A stretch of DNA of 64,000 bases from Pirellulaceae bacterium (GTDB lineage Bacteria > Planctomycetota > Planctomycetia > Pirellulales > Pirellulaceae), in the NCBI GenBank assembly GCA_029243025.1, contig JAQWSU010000047.1:62001-126000 (forward strand), given 5' to 3'. Shown here piece by piece: positions 38,105-47,953 of this stretch. The position numbers and the translations under genes were made by a program. The stretch's first letter is position 1; each line of letters begins with the position of its first letter. Under the pieces are notes generated by a model that saw nothing but the letters and a program-made list of their open reading frames with translations, was not told the origin of the DNA and made no database searches.

Positions 38105-39306
38105 GAATTAATCCTCGAAAATCTCGCGACTTCGGTGAATGGCTCTGAATTTCATGTCAGAGCCCGAATCGGATCCTTGGAATCGCATCTGGCCGGTGGC
38201 GCAGGTGCAGGTTGAATGGGCCAACCAACACATGATCCTCCCCTCGCGCAGTAACCATCCCGGTTTTGAAGTCCGCCCTGCATGCAACCGGCGTACCATT
38301 GAGACTCTGCGCAACACAAATTCCAACAAACCTCTGAAACCAAACAACTTACGACAACCTAATAAGTTCCGCGCGACTGTCGCATTTTGCGACAACCGAT
38401 CGATAACGACTCAGCATTCCCGATCGATTAAGACGCAATCCAATCGCACGCTCCGCAAAAAAGTGCTTAAAAGACAAGCGCCCGGTCGGCACTCGACGCG
38501 CCCACACTTGCGACCTGCCGCTGTTAACTAATTGAAGTAAAAGTACTTGTGTAAGAACCGATTATAGTCTCGCAAAGGCCAACCTCAAGAATGCAATCAC
38601 CACAGCCAGCCTAATCGCACCATTTTAGCAAGGGATGGCTTATCAATTGTGAGAAAAACCAGAGCATTCGTCGGATTTGAATACGGAGACCAGATTTGGC
38701 TCTTGAGAACGCTGAGCCCTGCCCGCTGTCGAACCAGTTTCCGAACCAGGAGTAAGTCCGGAGGGTAATCACGCCCAATCGCGGATCGGGACGGATCCCT
38801 CGTTCAGCCAACCACCTATTTGCGAAGAAAATAGCGTTCCAGCAGAAACATTCGTGGCTGATCTCGCGAAGGCGCTGTTCCAGAAAAGCGACGTTAAGCT
38901 CGCTTTGCAAACCAGTGCTGGGGTCGCAAACTTCCACAACACCGACAGCGGTACGGCCAGAGAATCGAAGCAACCCCAAAAGTCACAGCGATCAATACGA
39001 ACCTCGAAATAGCATCCAACTGAAGCGGAGAGTGATATTCCTCTCTCCAACAGCTGCTACAAAAGCATCTTCTACGACATTTCATTCCGTTGCCTATCCC
39101 TACCTATTCCGCCTTGCCTGCACCAGAGCCCTATGATGCCGAATTTCAAAATGAATTTCAAGCGATCAAATGAGCAAAACAATGCAAAACGGCCGATTCA
39201 TCGCCGAGTACACGCCGAGTACACGCCGCCTGCTCGAAAAGGTGTCCCCACCAATCGGCCGTTTCAACGGACGATTGAGTGCCTATCGAGAAGCAGAAGA
39301 GAGAAG
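38105..39306. other. Long intergenic region upstream of the giant gene
   Basis: About 1.2 kb separate the giant gene start from the tRNA. Short ORFs on both strands (such as 38611-38979, minus) show no recognisable family and I do not call them. A short tandem repeat lies at 39203-39228. The first few hundred bases should hold the giant gene's promoter, but no confident element is visible. Confidence 0.5.
39203..39228. repeat. 11-bp tandem repeat (2.4 copies)
   Basis: The unit gccgagtacac occurs at 39203-39213 and 39214-39224, then gccg. It lies about 80 bases beyond the 3' end of the tRNA. Confidence 0.8.
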
Positions 39307-39378
39307 CTAGGGCGCAGGGACTTGAACCCCGACCAACGGAACCAGAATCCGTCGTGCTACCAATTACACCACGCCCCA
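39307..39378 (-). tRNA. tRNA-Gln (anticodon CUG)
   Basis: Read on the minus strand, the 72-nt sequence folds into a complete cloverleaf. The acceptor stem runs TGGGGCG with CGCCCTA (one G-U pair) and discriminator G. The D-arm has GG in its loop, the anticodon stem ACGGA/TCCGT encloses loop TTCTGGT with anticodon CTG, and the T-arm stem CGGGG/CCCTG has loop TTCAAGT. U1-A72 and G73 are typical glutamine identity features. The CCA end is not encoded. Confidence 0.95.
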
Positions 39379-39709
39379 ATGCAGTGCGGTTAATCTAACA
39401 CATCCACCATCTTCCACGAAAGTCCGTAGCGGGTACCGATCTGCAGCTGACGGTTGAGTCGGCGAAATCGGGCCAATTCAGCAGACTCTACCTGGCTCTT
39501 CCTGGGTCTCCCAAATCCCCACGACCACTTTTCTGTCGGCCCGCCCCGCTCGATCGACCCGGTCGTTGAGCCCAAAAGAATTTCGCCCTCCAGCTGGGGA
39601 GAACGGGGAATCCGTCATACGTCGGCTGGCACCCTGCCCGTTGACGACCCGTTCGATCGGCATCTAAAATTGAAATCTAGGGATTTTTTATTTTTACAGC
39701 GGTGAACGA
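39379..39709. other. Intergenic region between tRNA-Gln and the FHA-PP2C gene
   Basis: These 331 bases hold the divergent promoters of the tRNA and the phosphatase gene. I see no additional gene or repeat. Confidence 0.5.
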
Positions 39710-41368
39710 ATGGCTTACCTCGAGGCCAATAACGGTCCTAGCGCCGGCACCCAGTACGAGCTCGGCCTGGCAGATACACAAACACTGGGGCGGAGCCCTG
39801 ATTGCCACATTGTCGCCGATGGGGGTGCCGTCAGTCGTGTGCACGCGCGGCTGAAACGACTTGGTGAGACCTTTTTTGTCGAGGACATGCGAAGTCGAAA
39901 TGGCACCTTCGTCAATGACCAGCCCATCAGCGGTGAACATCGCTTACAACCGGGCGACGTGATCCGAGTATGTGACATTTCGTTTACCTTTCATTCGGCG
40001 AACCAAACCGAAGATTCCAAATCGTCAAACAAAGCAATTCTGTTCGACGACACACAGGAATCATCTCCTTCCACCATTATGTCGAAGGTGGATCTATCTT
40101 TGGAGAATGGCAGTGTTCACTCTTCCGCCTCCGCCGATGTGAAGTTAAAGGCGTTGCTCGAGATCACCAAAAGTCTGGGGAAATCAGTCGCGTTAGACCA
40201 AGTCCTGCCGCAAGTCCTGAAAAGTCTTTTCAGAATTTTCATTCAGGCAGATCGGGGCTTCATCATTTTGAAAAACGAAAAGGGTGAACTAGAGACAAAA
40301 TGGTCGAAAGTTCGCCACGAATCCCAACAGACGTTTCGGATCAGCAAAACGATCCTCGATGAAGTGATCCGCTCAAAACAAGCGATACTCTCAGCAGACG
40401 CAGCCGAGGATTCACGATTTGAGATGAGCCAAAGTATTGCTGATTTCCACATCCGATCGATGATCTGCGCTCCGCTGGTCAACAGCGAACACGAAGTGAT
40501 TGGGGCAATGCAGATTGACACGGACAATCAGCGAAATCGATTTCGCGAAGAGGACTTGGAGGTATTGGCAAGTATTGCCACACAAGCGGGCATCGCAATC
40601 GACAACGCTCAAATGCACGAAAGTGCGCTTTTACAGCGTGAGTATGAAAGAGATCTTGAACTGGCAAGAGAGGTCCAAAAGAGCTTTCTCCCCGACCATC
40701 GTCCCGTCGTTCCCGGCTATGAGTTTTTCGACTTCTACCAACCCGCTAATCACATCGGTGGTGACTATTTCGACTACATCCAACTGCCTGACGGTCGGCT
40801 GGCAATCATCGTTGCGGACGTCGTAGGACATGGCGCGGCAGCCGCTTTACTCATGTCAAAGCTTTCAGCCGCTGCTCGATTTTCTCTCGTATCCGAGCCT
40901 TACCCATCCGAGGCCCTGACACATTTAAATCGATCCTTGGCACCGGCGACGTTCGACGGTCGCTTTATCACCTTAGTGATGCTGATCCTCGATCCAACAA
41001 CCAGCCAAATCACCGTTCTCAATGCCGGCCACATGCCTCCGCTAATTCGTCGCTCGGATGGTTTACTGACCGAAATTGGAGCCGAGCAGGCTGGTTTGCC
41101 GCTCATGATTGACGCAGACTACAAATATCGACAACATGTCGATCAAATCGGTCCAGGTGATACTTTCGTTTTATTCACGGATGGCGTTACAGAAGCCATG
41201 AACAAAGCGGACGAATTGTACGGAATTGAACGATTACGTGACTGTATCGCGATCTCACAGCCCGAAAAAATTGGGCAGCAAATTGTGGCTGATGTCCACA
41301 ACTTTGTTGATGCGGGTCCCGCGAAGGATGATATGTGTCTAGTCTGCTGTGGACGGGATAAAAGTTAA
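39710..41368 (+). CDS. FHA-GAF-PP2C (SpoIIE-type) serine/threonine phosphatase
   Basis: The 552-residue protein has three parts. An N-terminal FHA domain (about 20-95) has LGRSPDCHI, SRVHA and SRNGTFVN, the phosphothreonine-binding signature. A GAF domain (about 160-305) follows. The C-terminal PP2C/SpoIIE phosphatase domain (about 330-550) has metal-binding acidic motifs GGDYFDY, IVADVVGHG, LFTDGVTEAMN and KDDMCLV. Such RsbU-like phosphatases typically switch anti-sigma-factor antagonists or reverse Ser/Thr kinase signalling; the FHA part implies recruitment to phosphothreonine. The Ser/Thr kinase at 44897-47953 lies on the opposite strand nearby and is a candidate partner, which is inference only. 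Confidence 0.92.
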   Translation: MAYLEANNGPSAGTQYELGLADTQTLGRSPDCHIVADGGAVSRVHARLKRLGETFFVEDMRSRNGTFVNDQPISGEHRLQPGDVIRVCDISFTFHSANQTEDSKSSNKAILFDDTQESSPSTIMSKVDLSLENGSVHSSASADVKLKALLEITKSLGKSVALDQVLPQVLKSLFRIFIQADRGFIILKNEKGELETKWSKVRHESQQTFRISKTILDEVIRSKQAILSADAAEDSRFEMSQSIADFHIRSMICAPLVNSEHEVIGAMQIDTDNQRNRFREEDLEVLASIATQAGIAIDNAQMHESALLQREYERDLELAREVQKSFLPDHRPVVPGYEFFDFYQPANHIGGDYFDYIQLPDGRLAIIVADVVGHGAAAALLMSKLSAAARFSLVSEPYPSEALTHLNRSLAPATFDGRFITLVMLILDPTTSQITVLNAGHMPPLIRRSDGLLTEIGAEQAGLPLMIDADYKYRQHVDQIGPGDTFVLFTDGVTEAMNKADELYGIERLRDCIAISQPEKIGQQIVADVHNFVDAGPAKDDMCLVCCGRDKS

Positions 41369-41500
41369 GTTATAACCAATACTTGAACCATTCAGGGGAA
41401 TAAGTAGCCAGGCAGCGGTATCGAAAAAAATACGCATCCGGCGGAGTGTTTCCAACGGAAAGCTACAAGACGACCCGATTTCAATTTGAAAGGTTTCATT

Positions 41501-41695
41501 ATGAAGAAGTTGTTTGTTATTTTGGCGCTGGTTAGCTTCGTTAGCTTAGGCTGTAAGAAGTCGGAGACACCATCCAGCACTCCAGCTGCAACTCCAGCTG
41601 CAACTCCAGCTGCAACTGATGCTCCAGCGGACAAGGATGCTGCGGCAGCAGATGATACCAAGAAAGACGACACCCACGCCGACGAAGGCAACTAA
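41501..41695 (+). CDS. Small lipoprotein with PAAT repeats
   Basis: The 64-residue product has a lipoprotein signal: KKLFVILALVSFVSLGC with lipobox SLGC, the lipidated Cys being residue 18. The mature part is low-complexity: three PAAT repeats, then an Ala/Asp/Lys-rich tail ending in DEGN. It probably tethers a flexible, charged peptide to the outer surface or membrane. GAAAGG lies 8 nt before ATG 41501; an in-frame ATG at 41486 is unlikely because it separates the signal from its n-region. A terminator follows. No known function; planctomycete genomes carry many similar small lipoproteins. Confidence 0.75.
   Translation: MKKLFVILALVSFVSLGCKKSETPSSTPAATPAATPAATDAPADKDAAAADDTKKDDTHADEGN
41581..41616 (+). 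repeat. Three 12-bp direct repeats in the lipoprotein gene
   Basis: The unit tccagctgcaac is repeated at 41581-41592, 41593-41604 and 41605-41616. It encodes the PAAT repeats, so repeat number can change without a frameshift. Confidence 0.9.
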
Positions 41696-41714
41696 GCTCG
41701 TCCGGTTTGGGATC

Positions 41715-41749
41715 AAAGGGATCAGGCACCAAGTCTGTTCCCTTTTTTT
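41715..41749 (+). terminator. Intrinsic terminator of the small lipoprotein gene
   Basis: aaaggga (41715-41721) pairs with tcccttt (41739-41745) around a 17-base loop, and seven T residues run from 41743 to 41749. It lies 20 bases beyond the stop codon. Confidence 0.65.
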
Positions 41750-41764
41750 ATGGGACTTTCCCAA

Positions 41765-41803
41765 ATAAAGAGAGGGCAGTGGATCAACTCAACCACTGCC
41801 CTC
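41765..41803 (-). terminator. Terminator hairpin for the ECF-kinase-surface protein operon
   Basis: A perfect 11-bp stem joins 41772-41782 and 41793-41803 around a 10-base loop, followed on the minus strand by the T-rich run TCTTTATTT. It is about 200 bases beyond the stop of the 956-residue surface protein. Confidence 0.6.
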
Positions 41804-42004
41804 AGGATCAGTAACTTGCGAGGCGACGAGCAAGTAACCGAAGTGATGTCGAGGCTCGTGATTTATCTTTGATGTACTCCACTCATGCCTCGACTTTGAT
41901 CAGTTTAAACATCGAATGTGAAGATCTGATGACGCGATGATGAACGTCGCGAGAATTCTTTAGGCTGTCAATCTTACGAGATGATTAACTGCCACGAGTT
42001 AGAC

Positions 42005-44875
42005 TCAAGCCACGTAAACCGCTTGTCGGCGCCCAAGTAGCTGTTTCGGATGGAGCATCTCCTCTAGCTGATCCGGGGTAGGCCGTGCCGGTAGGCTGGC
42101 GAAACCTGCCTCCATCGAATACCCTCCCGCTTGGAAAGCGACAATCAAATCGCTCGAATCGAACAAGCCATCACAATTCCAATCGCCGGAAGACCAAGAC
42201 GCCTCGCCGGCCGCAGGATTTTCGTAGTAGCCCGCCTGGAAAATTGCGACCATGTCTTCTGAACCAAAACGTTTATCAAGATTGACATCACCAATCACAG
42301 AGCCCAAGATGTCGGTCATCAGGAAATACACATCGAACACATTCACTTGTAAATCTTGATTTAGATCAAACCACTCGTCGTCGTCGCCATAGTTTACTGC
42401 GTCGCAAAGCAGCTCCACATCGTCGACAAGAATGAGCCCATCTTCGTTAAAGTCACCGAGTAAAAAGCCGGTCCCAATCACTTCGATGCGAACGAGTACC
42501 GGATCGGAATCGATGCCAAAGTCGGTGGCAAAATACGAAAACTCGTCGAAACCAGCGAATCCGGTCTCCGGCAGGTAGGTGAAACTGCCATCCATATTAA
42601 AATCCAACAAACCATGGTTCGGATCACTCACCACAAACGCAGCTTTCGCGTCGCCCTCCGGATCGAAATCATTTGCTAACACGCCCGCCGATTCATCCAC
42701 GACCAAGGGAACTCCGACGTGCGTTTCGTACGCATCCTCCAGAGACAGCACGGGACCGTTTTGCCCGATCGCCAACCAATACCAAGACCACCAATCACCG
42801 AGCAAGGCAGACACGAGCTCCGATAGGTCTAAATCGGGTACGTCGGGGAGCGTATCCAGGAATTCGTCCCAAAGGAACGGGTCATCCGAAATAACGCCTC
42901 CGGGATAGCAAAATAAATCTTCTTCGTCGGGGCACTCGAAAATCGGGTCTTCCGTCGGATCGTGGGGATCGATCCCGAAGGGATCTGAAAAAGAGGCCCC
43001 CCGGAGGACGAATTCGGCCAGCTGACGGGGACGTCCACCCACCCGATCGGTCGATACTTGCACGGCATAACTGCCAGGCATCAAGAGAATCCCGTGGGAG
43101 GTTCGCGTGGCATTCAGCGGTCCGGAGACTCTGGAGAGCAACTCGCGATCTTCATTCCAAAAATGCACGAGCACGACCTGACCGTCGTTTTGCTGTAAAT
43201 TACCTACCGTATCGACAGCAAAATGGAATAGTTGTGGGCGTGCAACGTAGAGCGCTTGGACCACAACCGGATGATCTCGACTGATGACTCCCTCCATGAA
43301 ACTGTCCATGCGCACCCACTCGTCCACCAAATTCACCAACAAGCGGTAATTCCCGACCCGAAAAGCTCCCTGCGTATCGTTGGGCTGCACGCGCACAAAA
43401 TACTGTGAATTCGGTTTCAAGCGTGCCTGAAGTACGAGTTCCCCATTTCCATTGACCAAGATTTCAGACTGAACCCGTCTTCCTCTGGAGTCCAACACAA
43501 TGGCCTCCGGTATGAGACCAGCAAGATTCAACGAGCGCACTGTCAAATTCAGCACAGGGGATTTCTGAATTTCATTGGTCGCGAAGTGGAAGTAGTCGAC
43601 ATCATGTTTATTCGAAATACTAGCAATCTGTTCAAAACGTCTGGATGCAGTAAAACCGTCACTGACCTGCAAATCGCTGGCGTTTTCCAGCTGATCATCT
43701 TGACTCAGATCACTGTTTAGCAGAGCTTTTGGATCGGAAATCAGTGTTTGCAATTGCTCCGCTTTCAGGTTACGAAGACGTCCTGTGACGACATCATCGA
43801 CAGCTCGCGCGTCCACTTGCGGAAGACTGTCAAACGAAACAACGAGCGAGTACGCCCCAACTGCGAATTGATCGCTTCGTGCCGAGCTCACTTCAATAAA
43901 ATAACCTGCATCCGCATCAATCTCATCGAAACGTACCAGCAGCGTAGCCCCCTCGGCTCCTGCAGACGAGCTGCTGCCAACTTCCACTCCATCTCGAGTC
44001 AGCACTCGCAGCTGGGGAGCCAACATACTAATCCCACTCGACTGCAAACGGACCGTGACGGTGCTGCCAAATCCCTCATCTGGCATGGCAAAATAATCTT
44101 TATCACTCCGAGTCATCAGATCGCCGTAAACTACGATGGGGGGCAGTTGTGCCTCCAGATCAGGATCCGGGATCAACAGGTCAGTCGCCGTGCGAAATGT
44201 ATCGTTCGGTTCGTGCAGATCGGGAACTCGTTTACCATGCAGGCTCTGTACGTGTTCAATATCCTCTCTTGTCAATCTTTGAGACTGAGGCAGATTGTGA
44301 CTATGCATCGCGGAATCATGGTTTTCACTATGATCTAGCCCAAAAACGTGTCCCGCTTCGTGAAGCGCAACGGCATACAGTTGATCGAGTGAGTTGATTT
44401 CAGCTTCGGTGTTAAAGAACACATCGCCAGCCCAGGTACCGGCAATCACGGAGTTTTGAGAGACGCCCAGCGCCATCGCATCGCCCATTAACGGCCGAGC
44501 TCCCATGCGAATATCACCAAATCGAGAATCCTGAGTCCGAGGTCCCGGTGTCCCCATCGGTTGCCCTTGATCCGTCACAACTCCAATATTGACGTTCGTG
44601 TGCACCGCCCAGGTTTGGAAAGCGCGTAACAGGGTGGCCCTCCAGACACGCGGTGCCGCCAATTCGTCAAATTCCTGAAAAAGCGTACTCGGTTCATCAC
44701 CAATCTCGGTGCCATCCGGAACAAAACTCAGCGTCAATTGCGACGTATCATTCCAGACAAGGCCTGAGCCTGCGAGCAAACAACGAGTTTCCAGACTTTC
44801 TACTTGCAGGCGCCGATGCGTCGTCAATCGACGGTCTTTCCCACCCTTCGGCAAACGAAACCAATTCGTTGACAT
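42005..44875 (-). CDS. Matrixin-like metallopeptidase surface protein with LEPR tag, cadherin-like and dockerin repeats
   Basis: The 956-residue secreted protein starts with a basic stretch and a LEPR-XLL-like tag (SLETRCLLA). A matrixin-type domain spans about 45-215, with zinc motif HEAGHVFGLDH at about residue 169 and SAM as the Met-turn. Beta-rich pre-peptidase-like domains follow, then a cadherin-like repeat (VVDESAGVLANDFDPEGD) at about 725-810. Dockerin-like pairs follow from about 820 to 940 (GDFNEDGLI, DLNQDLQV, GDVNLDKRF, GDWNCDGLF). GAGGG is 6 nt before ATG 44875. It follows the kinase gene by 21 nt and ends near its own terminator. The operon context suggests its expression is governed by the sigma and kinase pair. 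Confidence 0.9.
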   Translation of the reverse strand: MSTNWFRLPKGGKDRRLTTHRRLQVESLETRCLLAGSGLVWNDTSQLTLSFVPDGTEIGDEPSTLFQEFDELAAPRVWRATLLRAFQTWAVHTNVNIGVVTDQGQPMGTPGPRTQDSRFGDIRMGARPLMGDAMALGVSQNSVIAGTWAGDVFFNTEAEINSLDQLYAVALHEAGHVFGLDHSENHDSAMHSHNLPQSQRLTREDIEHVQSLHGKRVPDLHEPNDTFRTATDLLIPDPDLEAQLPPIVVYGDLMTRSDKDYFAMPDEGFGSTVTVRLQSSGISMLAPQLRVLTRDGVEVGSSSSAGAEGATLLVRFDEIDADAGYFIEVSSARSDQFAVGAYSLVVSFDSLPQVDARAVDDVVTGRLRNLKAEQLQTLISDPKALLNSDLSQDDQLENASDLQVSDGFTASRRFEQIASISNKHDVDYFHFATNEIQKSPVLNLTVRSLNLAGLIPEAIVLDSRGRRVQSEILVNGNGELVLQARLKPNSQYFVRVQPNDTQGAFRVGNYRLLVNLVDEWVRMDSFMEGVISRDHPVVVQALYVARPQLFHFAVDTVGNLQQNDGQVVLVHFWNEDRELLSRVSGPLNATRTSHGILLMPGSYAVQVSTDRVGGRPRQLAEFVLRGASFSDPFGIDPHDPTEDPIFECPDEEDLFCYPGGVISDDPFLWDEFLDTLPDVPDLDLSELVSALLGDWWSWYWLAIGQNGPVLSLEDAYETHVGVPLVVDESAGVLANDFDPEGDAKAAFVVSDPNHGLLDFNMDGSFTYLPETGFAGFDEFSYFATDFGIDSDPVLVRIEVIGTGFLLGDFNEDGLILVDDVELLCDAVNYGDDDEWFDLNQDLQVNVFDVYFLMTDILGSVIGDVNLDKRFGSEDMVAIFQAGYYENPAAGEASWSSGDWNCDGLFDSSDLIVAFQAGGYSMEAGFASLPARPTPDQLEEMLHPKQLLGRRQAVYVA

Positions 44876-44896
44876 GATACCCTCAAAGCTGAGTAG

Positions 44897-47800
44897 CTAA
44901 TTTGACGCAGGAATAGTTGTACTTCGATTCGATTGGACCCTTTTCTGGATTACCAATGCAGCCCGCACCAGATTGCGAAATCCATCTGTCCGACGAATCG
45001 AATCTAAATCAGAATCACTGGCAGCTTTCGTCAACCAGTACGGATCGATCGAGATGGCTTCTGCGAGATAAGCCACAGCGTTTTCTGTTTGCTCCGAATC
45101 CTTCGCCACCCCCAAAGCATAGACACAGGCCATTTGAAAAAGGAGTTTTCCATCCCGACGAAGCTGCAAAGCTTGCTGGCCCTCTTGAACCGCCAGGGCT
45201 TGGTTTCCCATACGAGCCAACATGACGGCTCGAGCCATCCTATCGGTGGGATCTTCAAAACGCTGAACTAAGTCAAACAAAACATCAGCGGCGGCTTCTG
45301 GTTGCTCCAAATGTTCTCCGTAGACAAAAGCCAGATTACGACCGACTTGAGCGGAAAAAGGCATCAGTTCTTGAGCGCGTTGGATATCGGCCAACGCTTG
45401 TTGAGGATCTTCTTCGACACGAGCCAGTCCCAGGGCCATCCATCCCTTCGCGTCGACCGGCGCGCTCGCGAACGCCTTTTGGCGATCGGCCTCAGCCAGG
45501 TCGTTTTCGCCCAATTGATCGTAGACGCGAGCTCGAACCAACAAGGTTCGCGGACGGTGTCCTTGAAGACGAACGACTTCTGTCAAATCCTGAATCGCCG
45601 CCTTGAAATTCCGGAGTCTCTTCTGACAGAGTGCTCGATTGAATAAAGCGGGTGCAAAGTCTTCCTGTAACTCCAATACCCGGTCGAAATCATGCTTGGC
45701 ATCCATGAATTCACCCGATTGAAATCGACAGAGCCCACGATTGAACCATGTCAAATACATGTCCGGCCACAGGGTAGCGCAGGTGGTGAAACAACCATCG
45801 GCTGCTGAAAGCCGCTCGAGTGAAACGTAGCAATTCCCCAGCAGGAACCAGGAAGAGAAATCAAACGGATCGGCGGCTCTGAGCTGCTCAAAGTGATTCA
45901 CTGCAGCAACATAATCACCTTGTGACATCAGCTGTTGAGCTAACATCATTCGTTGTCCAGAAGATACCCAACCCTTGCTCAAGTCCTGTCGTGTAGGAGT
46001 TAGCTCTTCATCCTGCCCCAGCTTTTCGAGCGTCAACTGCTGCTCGGATAACGCTGCTGGTAATCGATCGTCTACAAAGAGACGTTGAGCCAACTGGTTG
46101 TGCAACTGCGCGCGTTGGAGCTGATCTGTCGACAGCGTGCTATCCGCCACCTGCCTCACACTGGCCGCAGCCAATAGAAAATACAATTCGGCCAAATCAT
46201 CACGCAACTCCTGTCGCTCCATCCGATCGAAATGGCGAACAAGTGGATTCGCACTCCAGGCCAGCGCCGGTTCTAAATCAACTTGTTGAATAAGCTCCTG
46301 AGCGCGCTCCGTCGCGTCAAGTGCGAGATGGGCATCCAAATCGTGTGCGCCGAACAGGACTCGCAGCCGAGGCAGCTCCCGATCGATTGTCTGCCCGACC
46401 GTCATGAGATGGGCTCGCTGGAACTGTTGATCTCGTATCCAGGCCATCGAAGCCGCCACCCCTAACAAAATGGCGGCGACGACCGAAATGGTCGATGCCG
46501 ACAGGATGCGTGGATGTCGACGACACCATTTTTGAGCTCGCTCAGTGACCGACCAATCGGCTACAAATCGAAGCGGGCGATTCTCGAGATGACACTCGAG
46601 ATCCTGCTTAAGCTCATTAACAGTTTGGTATCGCCGCTCGCGATCCGGCTGAAGACAGCGGCAAACCACGGCCGCTACACTACGGGGCACCAACGGATTC
46701 TGGTCTCGAATGTGAGGCACATCGATGGGGCAACCTGCGGGAGTGGCAAACGCTCCGACTTCCGACGATTCTTCCGGATTAGGCAGCTGCCGACAGAGCA
46801 GCTGGTAAAGCAAAACGCCCAAGCTGAAGATATCGCTGCGTTGATCAATTGGATGCCCAGTGGTCATCGATCGCTTCTGCTCGGGTGACATGTAAGGCCA
46901 GGTCCCACCCACCATCAAGCAGGCACGTCCTCCCACCACGATTTCGTCTGAAACATTGAAATCCAAGAGCATGGGACGACCGTCATCGGTCAGCAACACG
47001 TTCGCGGGCTTAATGTCGCGATGGAGAATGCCACGTTGGTGGGCATGCTCCAGACCGGCAACTATCTGCCACATGATTTGGATCACAGCATCGACATAGC
47101 TCTGTTTTTCGAGCGATTCCAATTGACTTTTGACTGCCCAATCATCCGTATCACGGCCGTCAGATCGAGCACGAATCACCTCACCAATAAGTTGTCCACT
47201 GGTCGGCAGCCGATTGAGCTTTTTCAGCGATCGCACAACGTCTGCCAAAGTTGTGCGGCCAAAATATGGCATGCAAACTGCCTGCAATTGGTCGGACTCA
47301 TGCGTCGAATAGATCGGTACGATATGGGTGTGTTGCAATCGAGCCAGATGTTGAGGTTCAACCGATCGCCCCGTTGAAATCTTTAAAACAACCAGCCGAT
47401 TGGCAAGTTGAGCTTGCTTCGCTCGAAAGACCGTTCCGAAAGTCCCCTGCCCCAGCGTCTCCAAAAGCTGGAAATCTTGGAAACAATCACCCGGTTGAGG
47501 AAACCGTTGGATCGCGTTAACTAATCGATCCGACTCAGGGCCCAAATCATCAATTGTTTCCTGTAACTGGTGAGGCAACCGATCGGTGGTGGACGATTCA
47601 GTAAGGGGCCAGTGGTCGATTGAAATCGCGAAGCGTTCCACGTATTCCTCGGGTTTTACGTCGGATCCCGATTGCAAACGACAACGATATTCCTCAAATG
47701 CCAATTCGCTGAGTAGTTCTCGATCTTTCAGGACATTGGCAAAATTGTTTTGATACTCAGCTAAGCGTTTCGGTGTCCCTTGTCGCCAACAACTCTCGAG

Positions 47801-47953
47801 ATCAATCCGCATCAATTCAACAGCGACAATCGCATAATCATCGTCGTCGGAAGGCGGCAAAAATTCATTCAACGCAACCTCTGGATCCTCGACCCGGGCG
47901 CGCTCGAACGCATCGATGCGATCTTCCTGTGCGTCTAACAATGACCTATTCAT
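44897..47953 (-). CDS. Transmembrane serine/threonine protein kinase with TPR C-terminal domain
   Basis: The 1,018-residue protein has an N-terminal region (1-160) found in planctomycete kinases. A Hanks-type kinase domain (about 170-450) follows, with glycine loop LGQGTFGTV, VVLKIS lysine, HRDIKPAN (about 311) and DFN instead of DFG at 331-333. GGTWPYMSPEQ is its APE-like motif. A transmembrane helix lies near 505-525, and TPR repeats fill about 640-1000 (for example AADGCFTTC, LFNRALCQKR). The kinase half is cytoplasmic and the TPR half likely extracytoplasmic or periplasmic, by charge. ATG 47953 overlaps the sigma-factor stop by 8 nt (ATGAATAG), so translation is probably coupled. The partner is inferred to be the sigma factor. 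Confidence 0.92.
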   Translation of the reverse strand: MNRSLLDAQEDRIDAFERARVEDPEVALNEFLPPSDDDDYAIVAVELMRIDLESCWRQGTPKRLAEYQNNFANVLKDRELLSELAFEEYRCRLQSGSDVKPEEYVERFAISIDHWPLTESSTTDRLPHQLQETIDDLGPESDRLVNAIQRFPQPGDCFQDFQLLETLGQGTFGTVFRAKQAQLANRLVVLKISTGRSVEPQHLARLQHTHIVPIYSTHESDQLQAVCMPYFGRTTLADVVRSLKKLNRLPTSGQLIGEVIRARSDGRDTDDWAVKSQLESLEKQSYVDAVIQIMWQIVAGLEHAHQRGILHRDIKPANVLLTDDGRPMLLDFNVSDEIVVGGRACLMVGGTWPYMSPEQKRSMTTGHPIDQRSDIFSLGVLLYQLLCRQLPNPEESSEVGAFATPAGCPIDVPHIRDQNPLVPRSVAAVVCRCLQPDRERRYQTVNELKQDLECHLENRPLRFVADWSVTERAQKWCRRHPRILSASTISVVAAILLGVAASMAWIRDQQFQRAHLMTVGQTIDRELPRLRVLFGAHDLDAHLALDATERAQELIQQVDLEPALAWSANPLVRHFDRMERQELRDDLAELYFLLAAASVRQVADSTLSTDQLQRAQLHNQLAQRLFVDDRLPAALSEQQLTLEKLGQDEELTPTRQDLSKGWVSSGQRMMLAQQLMSQGDYVAAVNHFEQLRAADPFDFSSWFLLGNCYVSLERLSAADGCFTTCATLWPDMYLTWFNRGLCRFQSGEFMDAKHDFDRVLELQEDFAPALFNRALCQKRLRNFKAAIQDLTEVVRLQGHRPRTLLVRARVYDQLGENDLAEADRQKAFASAPVDAKGWMALGLARVEEDPQQALADIQRAQELMPFSAQVGRNLAFVYGEHLEQPEAAADVLFDLVQRFEDPTDRMARAVMLARMGNQALAVQEGQQALQLRRDGKLLFQMACVYALGVAKDSEQTENAVAYLAEAISIDPYWLTKAASDSDLDSIRRTDGFRNLVRAALVIQKRVQSNRSTTIPASN

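Larger units (their letters stand above)
41696..42004. other. Convergent intergenic region holding two terminator hairpins
   Basis: This 309-base gap between the small lipoprotein and the surface-protein operon holds the two hairpins listed separately, one for each strand. Nothing else is seen. Confidence 0.7.

Noticed and set aside
38611-38979. 122-residue minus-strand ORF in the gap upstream of the giant gene
   Set aside because: No family is recognised, no ribosome site is seen and composition is poor in typical gene features; it could be chance.
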